Assembly (NCBI GenBank): GCA_963717765.1
Contig: CAVQWX010000001.1
Coordinates: 186,001 to 250,000 of the forward strand
Direction of reading: 5' to 3'
Length of the DNA stretch: 64,000 nucleotides
Source: JACDER01 sp963717765
GTDB taxonomy: Bacteria; Actinomycetota; Thermoleophilia; Gaiellales; Gaiellaceae
Translations under genes and position numbers: made by a program
The notes under the pieces: generated by a model
Databases searched by the model: none
Seen by the model: the letters and a program-made list of their open reading frames with translations, nothing else
Told to the model about the DNA's origin: nothing
In this document: piece by piece, positions 23,519 through 31,736 of the stretch
Layout: every line of letters begins with the position of its first letter
How positions within the stretch are numbered: the stretch's first letter is position 1

Positions 23519-24107
23519 GCATGGTGACGACCTCGGCCAGCTCCGTCCCCTCGTACCGGACGGCCACTCCGTCGTCCGCCGCGATCCCGGGCGGGAAGCC
23601 TTCGTCCACCAATCGCCGGTAGGCCGGACGCCTCAGCTCCTCGCCGTCGTAGTGCGGGCAGGCGCTCCCGGAGAGGAAGCCGAGGCCGTCGCGCATCCCC
23701 TCCAGCTGCGGGCCGAACGAGTCGGTCACGGCCGCCTCGAACCAGCAGATCATGCCGGCGCTCCAGCCGGTCAGCACGACGCCTTCCTCCCACGCCTCGC
23801 GGACGATCGTGTCGAATCCGTGCAGCCTCCAGATCGCGAGCATGTTCGCCGTGTTGCCGCCGGGGACGATGAGCACGTCCTGGTCGAGGACGAACCGCCG
23901 CAGGTCTTCGGGCGGCCAGGGGAAGAACTTCAGGTGTGAGAGCTCGCCGCGCCCGCGGAACTGCTCGTAGAACCAGACGATCCACTCGGCTCCTTCCGCG
24001 CTCGCGGTCGGCACGTCGCAGATCCGCGGCGGTTGCCTGCGGGCGAGGCCCAGGACGTAGTCCCACAACGGCGGCTCCGGCCGGCCGCCCATGGCCACGA
24101 TCTTCAC
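23451..24107 (-). CDS. Peptidase E-like serine peptidase (family S51)
   Basis: 218 residues of the S51 class I glutamine amidotransferase-like fold. Visible: KIVAMGGRPEPP at the start, a VPTAS strand, VLIVPGGNTANMLAIW, the nucleophile elbow GWSAGMICWF with the catalytic Ser, and LGFLSGSACPHYD containing the likely catalytic His. Family members cleave Asp-X dipeptides or act as cyanophycinases; which applies is not clear. The ATG overlaps the stop of the NmrA-like gene by four bases. Confidence 0.88.
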   Translation of the reverse strand: MKIVAMGGRPEPPLWDYVLGLARRQPPRICDVPTASAEGAEWIVWFYEQFRGRGELSHLKFFPWPPEDLRRFVLDQDVLIVPGGNTANMLAIWRLHGFDTIVREAWEEGVVLTGWSAGMICWFEAAVTDSFGPQLEGMRDGLGFLSGSACPHYDGEELRRPAYRRLVDEGFPPGIAADDGVAVRYEGTELAEVVTMREDATAYLVERGSETPLPARPL

Positions 24108-24991
24108 GCGGCTCGCCGCAGCTGCTCGTCGAGCGGGACGAGCGCGACGTCGAACGTCGCTCGAGCGTCGTCGTTCGTGGCCACGTTGTCGCCGGCCTCG
24201 AGCATCTTCACCTGGTCAGGAGTGATCGGGCTCGGCCCCGGAATCGCGTCGATCACCTTTGCCTGGATGCGCATGAGGCCGAACGGCACGTGCAGCTTGA
24301 CGCGCCGCTTGCCGAGCAGCGTCGCGATGCGCGAGTAGAGCTCGTCCCACGTGACGACGTCGGGGCCTCCGATCTCGAACGTGCGGCCCGCGGCGCCCAC
24401 GAGGTCGACCGACGTCGCGAAGTACGCGGCCACGTCGTCCACCCAGATCGGCTGGATCCGCTGCGTCCCCGGCCCGACGACGGGCGTCACCGGCGAGTAC
24501 CGGACGAGGCGCAGGAAGGTCGGAAGCACGCCCCCGTCCCGCCCGAAGACGAAGCTGGGACGGAAGATCGTGTGCTCGAACGGCGCCGCCTGAACCGCCT
24601 GCTCCATCGCCCATTTCGCCCGGTAGTAGGGCGTGAGCTCGCGCGTGGCCTCACTTGTTCCCAGCGCGCTCATCAGAACGAAGCGACGCACGCCGGCTCG
24701 CTCCGCGGCGCCCACGAGCCACTCGGTGCCGCGCGTCATCACCTGCTCGAACTCCTCCGGCTTGCCGGTGATGATCGCGACCAGGTGGACGACCGCATCC
24801 ACTCCCTCGACAGCGCGCGCGAGGCTGTCGGCATCCGTCATCTCTCCCTGGACGAGCTCGCAGCCCCAAGCCCGCAGCTGCCCGGCGCGCTCGGGGTGCC
24901 GTACGAGGCAGCGCACCGGTCGGTTCTCGGAGCGCAGCGCGTGCACGATCCGCGACCCGACGAAGCCTGTCCCCCCGGTGACCAGGATCAC
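24104..24991 (-). CDS. NAD(P)-binding NmrA/NDUFA9-like protein
   Basis: Atypical short-chain dehydrogenase. 295 residues from GTG 24991, giving the classical start VILVTGGTGFVGSRIVHAL (Rossmann GxxGxxG). Further: RCLVRHPERAG, VVHLVAII, FVLMSALGT, a YYRAKWAMEQ that keeps Tyr-x3-Lys, FRPSFVFGRDGG and GPDVVTWDEL. Related to the complex I assembly factor NDUFA9 and to NAD-dependent epimerases. ATG 25042 would add 17 unconserved residues. Coupled to pepE. Confidence 0.85.
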   Translation of the reverse strand: MILVTGGTGFVGSRIVHALRSENRPVRCLVRHPERAGQLRAWGCELVQGEMTDADSLARAVEGVDAVVHLVAIITGKPEEFEQVMTRGTEWLVGAAERAGVRRFVLMSALGTSEATRELTPYYRAKWAMEQAVQAAPFEHTIFRPSFVFGRDGGVLPTFLRLVRYSPVTPVVGPGTQRIQPIWVDDVAAYFATSVDLVGAAGRTFEIGGPDVVTWDELYSRIATLLGKRRVKLHVPFGLMRIQAKVIDAIPGPSPITPDQVKMLEAGDNVATNDDARATFDVALVPLDEQLRRAA

Positions 24992-25056
24992 GAAGCCGAT
25001 TCTACGAGCCGCGGATCGACTTGACCTAGTTTTGGCAGGCATACTTCCCGGTCCCT

Positions 25057-26245
25057 ATGAGGGACGAGCTCTCTTTCGAGGCTCGCCGGGCTTTGAGGGC
25101 GCGACGAGAGCGCCGCCGCAAGATCGTTCGACGGCGACGGTTGGTCGCTCTCGGGATTCTGATCTTGGTGGCCGCGGCGCTCTCCTCCATGGTCGCGACG
25201 CTGGCGGGTGGAACCGCCGAACCTCGCGGCATGCCAACAGCCGTGAGCCACCACAAGGCCAAGCCGCTCTTCCGGCCGAGACCGAGGGAGATTCGCGGCG
25301 TCCACGTGACCATGGGGCTCGCGGGGCTACCGGGCAAGATCGACAGCTACCTGCGCATGCGCAGCCAGGGCCTGAACACGCTCGAGGTCGACGTCAAGGA
25401 CGAGAGCGGCCAGGTCGCGTTCTCCAACCCGTCCATGCCGCTCGCGCGCCGCATCGGTGCCGCCCAGTCGTACTACAACCCGTACGCGCTGGCGCGCAAG
25501 GTGCACGCGAAGCACGTTTATCTCATCGGGCGGATCGTCGTGTTCCAGGATCCCATCCTCTCGGAGCGGCACCCTGGCTACGCGATCAAGAATCCGGACG
25601 GATCGATCTGGCACAACGCGATCGGGCTCGGCTGGACGAACATGTACGACACCCGGGTCTGGAAGTACGTGGCCGATCTCGGGTTCGCGGCCGGCAAGGC
25701 AGGCTTCGACGAGATCCAGTACGACTACGTCCGCTTCCCCACCGACGGCGACGTCTCTCTCATCCAGTACCCGCGCCACGCGAACGAGAAGAAGGGCGTC
25801 ACGATCGGCCGCTTCGCGAAGTACGCCGCGACCCGCCTGCACAAGGCCGCGGTCCGGGTCGGCGCCGATCTCTTCGGCCTCGCCGCGCACGGCAACCTGG
25901 GGATCGGTCAGGTCCCCGCGCAAGATCGGCCGGTACGTGGACACGATCTCGCCGATGGCGTACCCGTCGCACTACACGCCCGGCGAGTACAACATCGCGG
26001 ATCCGGACGCAGCACCCGGCCCGACCGTGTTCAACACGCTCAAGGACTTCCACCGCTCGCTCCGGGGGCGGAAGGCCGTGCTCGTCCCCTGGCTCCAGGA
26101 CTTCTCGCTCGGCCGCACCTACACGTTCGCGGACGTGAAGGCGCAGGTCGACGCGGCGCGGAACATGGGCGCCGCCGGCTTCCTGCTCTGGAACCCGGAG
26201 GGGAACTACACCGCGAACGCGCTGCGCCCCGGCATCCGCTACTAA
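25057..26245 (+). pseudogene. DUF4015 putative glycoside hydrolase, interrupted by a one-base frameshift
   Basis: Frame 1 (from ATG 25057) gives a basic N-terminus, one membrane helix or signal (LVALGILILVAAALSSMVATL), then the DUF4015 barrel: RGVHVTMGLAG, NTLEVDVKDESG, HVYLIGRIVVFQDP, GFDEIQYDYVRFPTDGD and GLAAHGNLGIGQ. After 25914-25917 (CCCC) the family sequence continues in frame 2: RKIGRYVDTISPMAYPSHY, VPWLQDFSLG and GFLLWNPEGNY to the stop at 26245. Dropping one C restores a protein of about 395 residues. Either a real inactivating insertion or a sequencing/assembly error in the C run. Secreted polysaccharide hydrolase is the family expectation. Confidence 0.85.
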
Positions 26246-27210
26246 GACGCCGCCGCTCCGGAGCTCACGTCGGTCTCGCGGACTACGACGTCATCCCCGC
26301 CGAGCACGTTTCGGATCCGCCAGTGGCCGGCGTCCGGGTAGCAGACATTGGCCGGCAGACCTGTCGTCGACAGGAGTACCGCGCGCACGACGGACTCGCC
26401 GCGATTGAGCAGGCGGCGAGCGCCGGCCGGGCCTTCCGGGAAGCACACGGTATCCCCTGGCTCGAGCGGATCCTCTCCGTGTGGGTGACGCAAAGTGGCC
26501 GTTCCGGCCAGGACGAGCAACCATTCCTCGCGCCCGTAGACGTAGTGGTAGGGCTCGGATCCCTCGTCGGGATCCAGGTCGACCACCGTCGCGTCGAGCT
26601 TGTCGGCGCCGAGCAGAGGGCCGAGCGTCGCTGCTCGATACCGAAATCCGGCCGGCGCGTGCGGGTCGACCTCCTCCGGACGGAGGGCCAGCGCGTTCAC
26701 GGCCGGCTGCGGCGGCGGGTTCTCGGGCTCGCGCACGATCTCGACCGGCTTCGACGGCGCACCGACTCCCTCGCCGTGCCAGTAGCCGACGGCACTACTT
26801 CGGAGGAGGATGCCGTGCGGACCGCTGACCTTGTCCGAGTCGGGATAGACGCTTATGCGGGGCTCCGCGTGATGACCGGTGGAGAAGATCACGAGCCGAC
26901 CCGGGCCTTTCAGAGTGTGAGCTCCGACATGGCCGGATGGGAAGCAGACGAGATCACCCGGTGCCAGGGTCCGTTCGCCCGCAGGCTCGCGAAGCACCGG
27001 TGCGCCTGCGATTACGTAGAGCAACTCCTCCACTCCGTGGTGGTAGTGGTAGGGCCAGATGGGGAAGCTCGCCTCGGCTTGATAGACGCCCGCGCCGATC
27101 CGTCGAGCCCCCAGCCGGGGACCTACCGCGGTTGCGGCGTGACGGAAGCCGGCTTCGACGAGATGCGCGTCCAGCTCGACGCGGACGATGTTCACCTTCT
27201 GGACGCTCAC
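26242..27210 (-). CDS. Bicupin protein
   Basis: 322 residues with two cupin barrels. First: YHYHHGVEELLYVIAG with the G(X)5HXH(X)3,4E metal motif, then PGDLVCFPSGHVGAHTL. Second: YHYVYGREEWLLVLAG and PGDTVCFPEGPAGAR; the first HxH is HYVY, so the second site may lack one ligand. The domains are arranged like known sugar-binding or dioxygenase bicupins, but substrate cannot be told. No signal. It overlaps the last four bases of the DUF4015 gene convergently and ends up 9 bases from pdxH. Confidence 0.85.
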   Translation of the reverse strand: MSVQKVNIVRVELDAHLVEAGFRHAATAVGPRLGARRIGAGVYQAEASFPIWPYHYHHGVEELLYVIAGAPVLREPAGERTLAPGDLVCFPSGHVGAHTLKGPGRLVIFSTGHHAEPRISVYPDSDKVSGPHGILLRSSAVGYWHGEGVGAPSKPVEIVREPENPPPQPAVNALALRPEEVDPHAPAGFRYRAATLGPLLGADKLDATVVDLDPDEGSEPYHYVYGREEWLLVLAGTATLRHPHGEDPLEPGDTVCFPEGPAGARRLLNRGESVVRAVLLSTTGLPANVCYPDAGHWRIRNVLGGDDVVVRETDVSSGAAAS

Positions 27211-27219
27211 GGGTTTACC

Positions 27220-27825
27220 TTAGGGTGAAAGCCTCTCCACGATCCAGCCGCCATCCACTAGCCGGTAGCGGAACCGGTCGTGCAGCCGGTTGTCGCGGTG
27301 CTGCCAGAACTCGATGGTGTGCGGACGAAGGCGGTAGCCGCCCCAGTGGCCGGGGAGGGGCACGTCGGCCCCGTAGGCGGCTTGGGCCTCCTCGAAGCGG
27401 CGTTCGAGCGACTCACGGTCGGGGATGACCTCGCTCTGATGCGAGGCCCATGCGCTGTAGCGGCTCTCGAGCGGCCGCGTGCGGAAGTACGTTTCGGAGT
27501 CGCCCGGGGCGAGCTGTTGGACGTCTCCCTCTACCCGTACCTGCCGGCCGAGAGGCCGCCAGTAGAAGACGAGCGCGGCCCGCGGGTTCTCCGTCAGCTC
27601 GCGCCCCTTGCGGCCCTCGTAGCCGCTGAAGAAGACGAAACCGTCCGGCCCGTGCTCCTTGAGCAGCAGCATGCGGGCGGAGGGACGGCCGTCGGCCGTC
27701 GCCGTCGCGATCGTCATCACCTCGGGCGCGTCGACGACCTTTGCGGCCTCTGCGAACCACGCCGCGAACTGCTGGAACGGGTTGTCCGCGAGGTCGCTCA
27801 CGAGGAAGGGCTGGGCCTCCGTCAC
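27220..27825 (-). CDS. pdxH: Pyridoxamine 5'-phosphate oxidase
   Basis: FMN enzyme making pyridoxal phosphate. 201 residues from GTG 27825. Motifs: EVMTIATATADGRPSARMLLLK, GFVFFSGYEGRKGRELTENP, ALVFYWRPLGRQVRVEG, SRYSAWASHQSEV, PGHWGGYRLRPHTIEFWQ (the PdxH C-terminal signature, RLHDR next). Typical length. Divergent from the PLP-dependent aminotransferase gene with 19 bases between start codons, so cofactor supply and use may be co-controlled. Confidence 0.95.
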   Translation of the reverse strand: MTEAQPFLVSDLADNPFQQFAAWFAEAAKVVDAPEVMTIATATADGRPSARMLLLKEHGPDGFVFFSGYEGRKGRELTENPRAALVFYWRPLGRQVRVEGDVQQLAPGDSETYFRTRPLESRYSAWASHQSEVIPDRESLERRFEEAQAAYGADVPLPGHWGGYRLRPHTIEFWQHRDNRLHDRFRYRLVDGGWIVERLSP

Positions 27826-27840
27826 GTGCGATATCGTGAC
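27821..27840. promoter_or_regulatory. Inverted repeat and -10 box in the pdxH/gabT divergent promoter
   Basis: GTCACG (27821-27826) and CGTGAC (27835-27840) form an inverted repeat; the inner CGATATCG is itself palindromic. TATCGT at 27832-27837 (TANNNT) ends seven bases before gabT ATG 27845, so a regulator bound here would cover that promoter and the pdxH start. Confidence 0.4.
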
Positions 27841-27844
27841 GCCG

Positions 27845-29167
27845 ATGGCCGTCACGCGCACGATCGACATCCGCACCGACATCCCGGGGCCGCGCTCGAA
27901 GGAGATCCTCGACCGCAAGGGGCAGGTCGTCGCGGAGCCGCTCTCCATCTTCCTCCCCGTCGTGATCGCGGAGGGACACGGGGCCACGATCACCGACGTC
28001 GACGGCAACACCTTCATCGACTTCACCGGCGGCGTCGGCTGCCTGAACGTCGGGCACTCGCATCCGCGGGTGGTCGCGGCGGCGCAGGAGCAGCTCGCGA
28101 AGTTCAGCCACACCGACTTCACGATCGTCCCGTACGAGGTCTACGTCGAGCTCGGCGAGCGGCTGAACGCGCTGACGCCGATCTCGGGCGAGAAGCGTGC
28201 CGCGTTCTTCAACGCGGGGACGGAGGCGGTCGAGAACTCGATCAAGTTCGCCCGCTCGTACACGAAGCGCCAGGCCGTCATCTGCTTCGAAGGAGCTTTC
28301 CACGGCCGGACGATGCTGTCGATGACGATGACCTCGAAGACGCACCCGTACAAGGCCGGCCTCGGCCCGTTCGCGCCCGAGGTCTACCGCGTCCCGTTCC
28401 CGCACTCGTATCGCGGGCCGGACGTGGTGACCGCTCTGGCCGCGCTCGAGCGCGCGCTCCTCACGCAGGTCGCCCCCGAGAACGTGGCCGCCGTGGTCAT
28501 CGAGCCGGTGCTCGGCGAGGGCGGGTTCGTGGTCGCGCCTCCGGAGTTCCTCCAGGGCGTGCGCAAGCTCTGCGACGAGCACGGAATCGTCCTCGTCGTC
28601 GACGAGGTGCAGACCGGCTTCGGCCGCACCGGGAAGATGTGGGCGATCGAGCACGCAGGCGTCGAGCCGGACCTCATGACGATCGCGAAGTCGATCGCGG
28701 CCGGCCTGCCGCTCTCGGCCGTCATCGGTCGGCGGGAGATCATGGACGCGCCGCCCGACTCTGCGATCGGCGGCACCTACGTCGGCAATCCGGTCGCGCA
28801 GGCTGCAGGGCTCGCCGTCCTGGACGTCTTCGCCGACGAGGGACTGGTCGAGCGCGGGGCACAGCTTGGCGACCAGATCCGCTCGCGCATGGAGTCCTGG
28901 CAGGAGCAGTACCCCGCGATCGGCGACGTCCGCGGGCTCGGGATGATGCTGGCGATCGAGCTCGTCAAGGATCCGGCGAGCAAGGAACCGGACGCCGACG
29001 CCGCCACGGCGATCGTCGAAGCGGCCGCCGCGCGCGGGCTTCTACTGCTGAAGTCCGGCATCTATTCGAACTGCATCCGGGTGCTCGCGCCGCTCGTGAT
29101 CGCCGACGCCGAGCTCGACGAAGCGCTCGACGTCTGGGAAGACGCGCTCTCAACCGCGCTTTCTTAG
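27845..29167 (+). CDS. gabT: Class III aminotransferase, 4-aminobutyrate aminotransferase-like
   Basis: 440 residues; ATG 27845. PLP fold type I: DVDGNTFIDFTGGVGCLNVGH, FFNAGTEAVENSIKFARSYT, GAFHGRTMLSMTMTSK, VIEPVLGEGGF, VVDEVQTGFGRTG, and the PLP lysine in LMTIAKSIAAGLPLSAVIGR; GGTYVGNPVAQAA and LLLKSGIYSNCIRVL close it. Closest to GABA transaminases acting with 2-oxoglutarate; acetylornithine or other omega-aminotransferase activity is possible. The upstream in-frame extension to 27659 is antisense to pdxH and was rejected. Confidence 0.93.
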   Translation: MAVTRTIDIRTDIPGPRSKEILDRKGQVVAEPLSIFLPVVIAEGHGATITDVDGNTFIDFTGGVGCLNVGHSHPRVVAAAQEQLAKFSHTDFTIVPYEVYVELGERLNALTPISGEKRAAFFNAGTEAVENSIKFARSYTKRQAVICFEGAFHGRTMLSMTMTSKTHPYKAGLGPFAPEVYRVPFPHSYRGPDVVTALAALERALLTQVAPENVAAVVIEPVLGEGGFVVAPPEFLQGVRKLCDEHGIVLVVDEVQTGFGRTGKMWAIEHAGVEPDLMTIAKSIAAGLPLSAVIGRREIMDAPPDSAIGGTYVGNPVAQAAGLAVLDVFADEGLVERGAQLGDQIRSRMESWQEQYPAIGDVRGLGMMLAIELVKDPASKEPDADAATAIVEAAAARGLLLLKSGIYSNCIRVLAPLVIADAELDEALDVWEDALSTALS

Positions 29168-29193
29168 CCGGCAATAGGGAAAATATCCTCGCC

Positions 29194-30627
29194 GTGATCG
29201 GCGAAGTCATTGCTGGGCGTTATGAGCTCGAGGAGCTCGTCGGTGTCGGCGGGATGTCGAACGTCTACCGCGCCCACGACGGGCTGCTGGAGCGGATGGT
29301 CGCGCTCAAGATCCTGCACGACCGCTACTCGGATGACGAGGAGTACGTGGAGCGCTTCCGCCGAGAGGCCCGCTCCGCCGCCCGCCTGAGCCATCCGGGG
29401 ATCGTCACCGTCATCGACCGCGGGGAACAGGACGGCCATCAGTTCATCGTCTTCGAGCACGTCCCCGGTGAGACCCTCAAGCAGCTTCTCGACCGTGAGG
29501 GGCCGCTCCCGGTCGACCTGGCGCTCGAACTCGCGCTGCAGATCGGCCGCGCGCTCGCGTTCGCCCACGATCGCGGACTCATCCACCGCGACGTCAAGCC
29601 GCAGAACGTCCTGCTGAACGGGGACGGGCGCGCGAAGGTCACCGACTTCGGCATCGCGCGCATGGTCGACGTCGACGGCACCACGGGCTCGATCGTCGGG
29701 ACGAGCCACTACATCTCCCCCGAGCAGGCGAAGGGCGAGAGAGCGGACGCCCAGAGCGACGTCTACGGACTCGGAGCCGTCCTGTACGAGCTGCTGAGCG
29801 GGAAGGTGCCGTTTCCGGGCGACAACTTCGTCACCGTCGCGCTGCGGCACGTCAACGATCCGCTCCCGAGCCTGCTGGAGAAGCGGCCCGAGCTCCCGCT
29901 CCGCCTCGTCGCCGCAGTGGAGAAGGCGCTCGAGAAGGATCCGGGCAAGCGCTTCCCGACGATGACCGCCTTTGTCGAGGAGCTCGAGGCCTGTCGCGAG
30001 CAGCTGGCGAGCGGGGGCGACGACTCGGCGACGCAGATCATCCGCGGCCCCATCCTCGCGGACGACCAGACCGTGATTCAGCGACCCGAGCCGCAGCGCC
30101 GTCGCCGTGCCATGTGGCCGCTCGCCCTCATCCTCGCCGGTCTCGCGTTCGGTGCCATCACAGCGGGGCTCTTCCTGTTCGGCGACGTCACGGGCAGCGG
30201 CAAGGGCGACGGCGGCTCGGGGCCGATCCACCTGCGCGCCGTCGCGATCTACGACCCCCCGCCCGGCGACGGCACCGAGCACGACGACATGATCGCGAAC
30301 GCGACCGACGGGAACCCTTCGACCTACTGGGAGACCGAGGAATACGCGGACCTGCACGCGCTCAAGACTGGCGTAGGCATCGTTTTCGACGCCAGGCGTT
30401 CCGTGTCGCCGAAGGAAATCGTCGTCACGGCTTCCGGGACCGAGCTACGTGCGCGGATCGAGACCGGCTCGTCGCCGACGACCGCGACGCACATCGCGTC
30501 CCAGACGCTCCCCATCGACAGCCGCCGGACGTTCGAGATCAAGCAGAACGTGCCCGCGCGCTACTTCATGCTCTGGATCACCCAGGTGATCGGCCGCGCG
30601 CTCGTGTACGAGGTGAAGGCCCGCTGA
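29194..30627 (+). CDS. Membrane Ser/Thr protein kinase with discoidin-like external domain
   Basis: 477 residues from GTG 29194. Kinase domain 8-265: GVGGMSNVYRA glycine loop, VALKIL lysine, HRDVKPQNVLLN catalytic loop, DFGIAR, and activation loop GTSHYISPEQAKGE, the PknA/PknB type. After a linker comes one membrane helix (ALILAGLAFGAITAGLFLFG) and then an outside domain of about 120 residues (AIYDPPPGDGTEHDDMIANATDGNPSTYWETEEY ... ARYFMLWITQV) resembling F5/8 discoidin or NPCBM-like modules rather than PASTA. It could sense a carbohydrate or wall ligand. Separate from the fha-pstP cluster nearby on the other strand. Confidence 0.9.
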   Translation: MIGEVIAGRYELEELVGVGGMSNVYRAHDGLLERMVALKILHDRYSDDEEYVERFRREARSAARLSHPGIVTVIDRGEQDGHQFIVFEHVPGETLKQLLDREGPLPVDLALELALQIGRALAFAHDRGLIHRDVKPQNVLLNGDGRAKVTDFGIARMVDVDGTTGSIVGTSHYISPEQAKGERADAQSDVYGLGAVLYELLSGKVPFPGDNFVTVALRHVNDPLPSLLEKRPELPLRLVAAVEKALEKDPGKRFPTMTAFVEELEACREQLASGGDDSATQIIRGPILADDQTVIQRPEPQRRRRAMWPLALILAGLAFGAITAGLFLFGDVTGSGKGDGGSGPIHLRAVAIYDPPPGDGTEHDDMIANATDGNPSTYWETEEYADLHALKTGVGIVFDARRSVSPKEIVVTASGTELRARIETGSSPTTATHIASQTLPIDSRRTFEIKQNVPARYFMLWITQVIGRALVYEVKAR

Positions 30628-31102
30628 CCTGTTCCTCCTGCGGTGGCTCCCTCCCCGCGGATGCGCGGTTCTGCCCCGCTTGCGGCGCGCCGGTCGAGGG
30701 GCAGCCGCAGGCGAGGAGTGGGGCCGGGAAGTTGCGCTCGAGGGTTACCAGGGGGCGCTCGGCGGACCGAACCTGAGGCTGGCGGTCGTGCGCCGTGACC
30801 TGGAGACGATGGAGCATCTCGTCGCCCTTCGAGCCCACGACTCGGCGGCGTCGTGGTTCCGAAACGGGATGCTGATGGGACGTTTCGCTGCGCTCGCCGC
30901 GCTCGACGATCGTCGAACTGTCGAGGAGGAGGCCCCTGAATTCCTGCGTCCGAACACGCTGCTGGAGGCGTTTGCGCTGCGGGCACTCGGACTGGTGCGC
31001 CAGGACGAGGAGCTGCTCCGGCGCGCACTCGAGCGCTTCGAGGCGATGGGGATGGACGTTCCGGCCGAAGAGACGCGCGCGCTGCTCAGCGGTGGCGCCT
31101 GA
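30624..31102 (+). pseudogene. Collapsed zinc-ribbon/ATPase-TPR regulator gene
   Basis: Directly after the kinase, one frame reads a zinc ribbon, LTCSSCGGSLPADARFCPACGAPVEGQ, the usual N-terminus of large adenylate-cyclase/AAA/TPR regulators. From about 30720 the matching C-terminal TPR-like tail (RDLETMEHLVALRAHDSAASWF, FALRALGLVRQDEELLRRALERFEAMGMD) is in another frame. The central cyclase and ATPase domains are missing. This suggests a large internal deletion with a frameshift; the identification of the tail is by resemblance only. Confidence 0.55.
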
Positions 31103-31736
31103 GTGCAGCCCGGCGCGTAACGGTCAGCGGCGTCGCTCCCTTGCCGTGCCCCATCGTGCGTCGGCGGAACGGAAAGTCGTTCGGCTCGACGCCTAGCCGG
31201 GCGCGTGGCCGCACCGGCACGAGGCTCACGAGCTCGCGGCTTTCCGGCGTCGGCCGGAAGGTGTTGCCGGGGAGGACGTAGATCCAGCCCTCCGTCCACG
31301 CATTCGGCACGTTCGGGTCGCGGCCGATCGAAAACAGGTAGCGCGACTCGTCGCGGACGTGGACGCACCAGTTGATGTAGCCGTACGTGTTCCCATCGCG
31401 CCGGACCACGGCGAAGTACAGCGGCCAGATCGCATCGTCGCTCGCGAACAGCGCCTCGATCGGATTCCCATGGGCATCCCGCTGCGGCCGCGTCTGGAAC
31501 TCCTCGATCCCGGCCTCATTCGAACCGTGCAGGAGGTATCCGCGCCGGAGGAGGTGGTGCAGGAAGACCCACTTCGGCCGGAGCCCGTCGTATGCGATCT
31601 CGCCGCCCTCGGGAGTCACGGCCAGCAGCCTGTCGAACTCGTCCGCCTCCAGTGGGGAAATCGCCGGCCGAGGCATCCGCAACAGTCCGACCGGATTGAG
31701 GCGGCTCCGCTCGAGCCAGGACTCGAAGCGGCTCAA
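31086..31736 (-). CDS. Uncharacterised protein downstream of ddl
   Basis: 216 residues from TTG 31736, which overlaps the ddl stop by four bases (TTGA); ATG 31676 is an alternative. No signal or membrane helix. Central part: FLHHLLRRGYLLHGSNEAGIEEFQTR, ALFASDDAIWPLYFAVVRRD, YINWCVHVRD and PNAWTEGWIYVLPGNTF. The order [LH]HGS ... FAS-D ... YFA followed by short strands recalls ADP-ribosyltransferase-like folds, but I cannot confirm the catalytic residues. Translationally coupled to ddl at the end of the cell-wall cluster. Overlaps the pseudogene at 30624 convergently by 17 bases. Confidence 0.7.
   Translation of the reverse strand: MSRFESWLERSRLNPVGLLRMPRPAISPLEADEFDRLLAVTPEGGEIAYDGLRPKWVFLHHLLRRGYLLHGSNEAGIEEFQTRPQRDAHGNPIEALFASDDAIWPLYFAVVRRDGNTYGYINWCVHVRDESRYLFSIGRDPNVPNAWTEGWIYVLPGNTFRPTPESRELVSLVPVRPRARLGVEPNDFPFRRRTMGHGKGATPLTVTRRAALRRHR

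Noticed and set aside
28027..29193. Upstream in-frame extension of the kinase at 29194
   Set aside because: It would run through gabT in another frame; kinase family starts right after GTG 29194.
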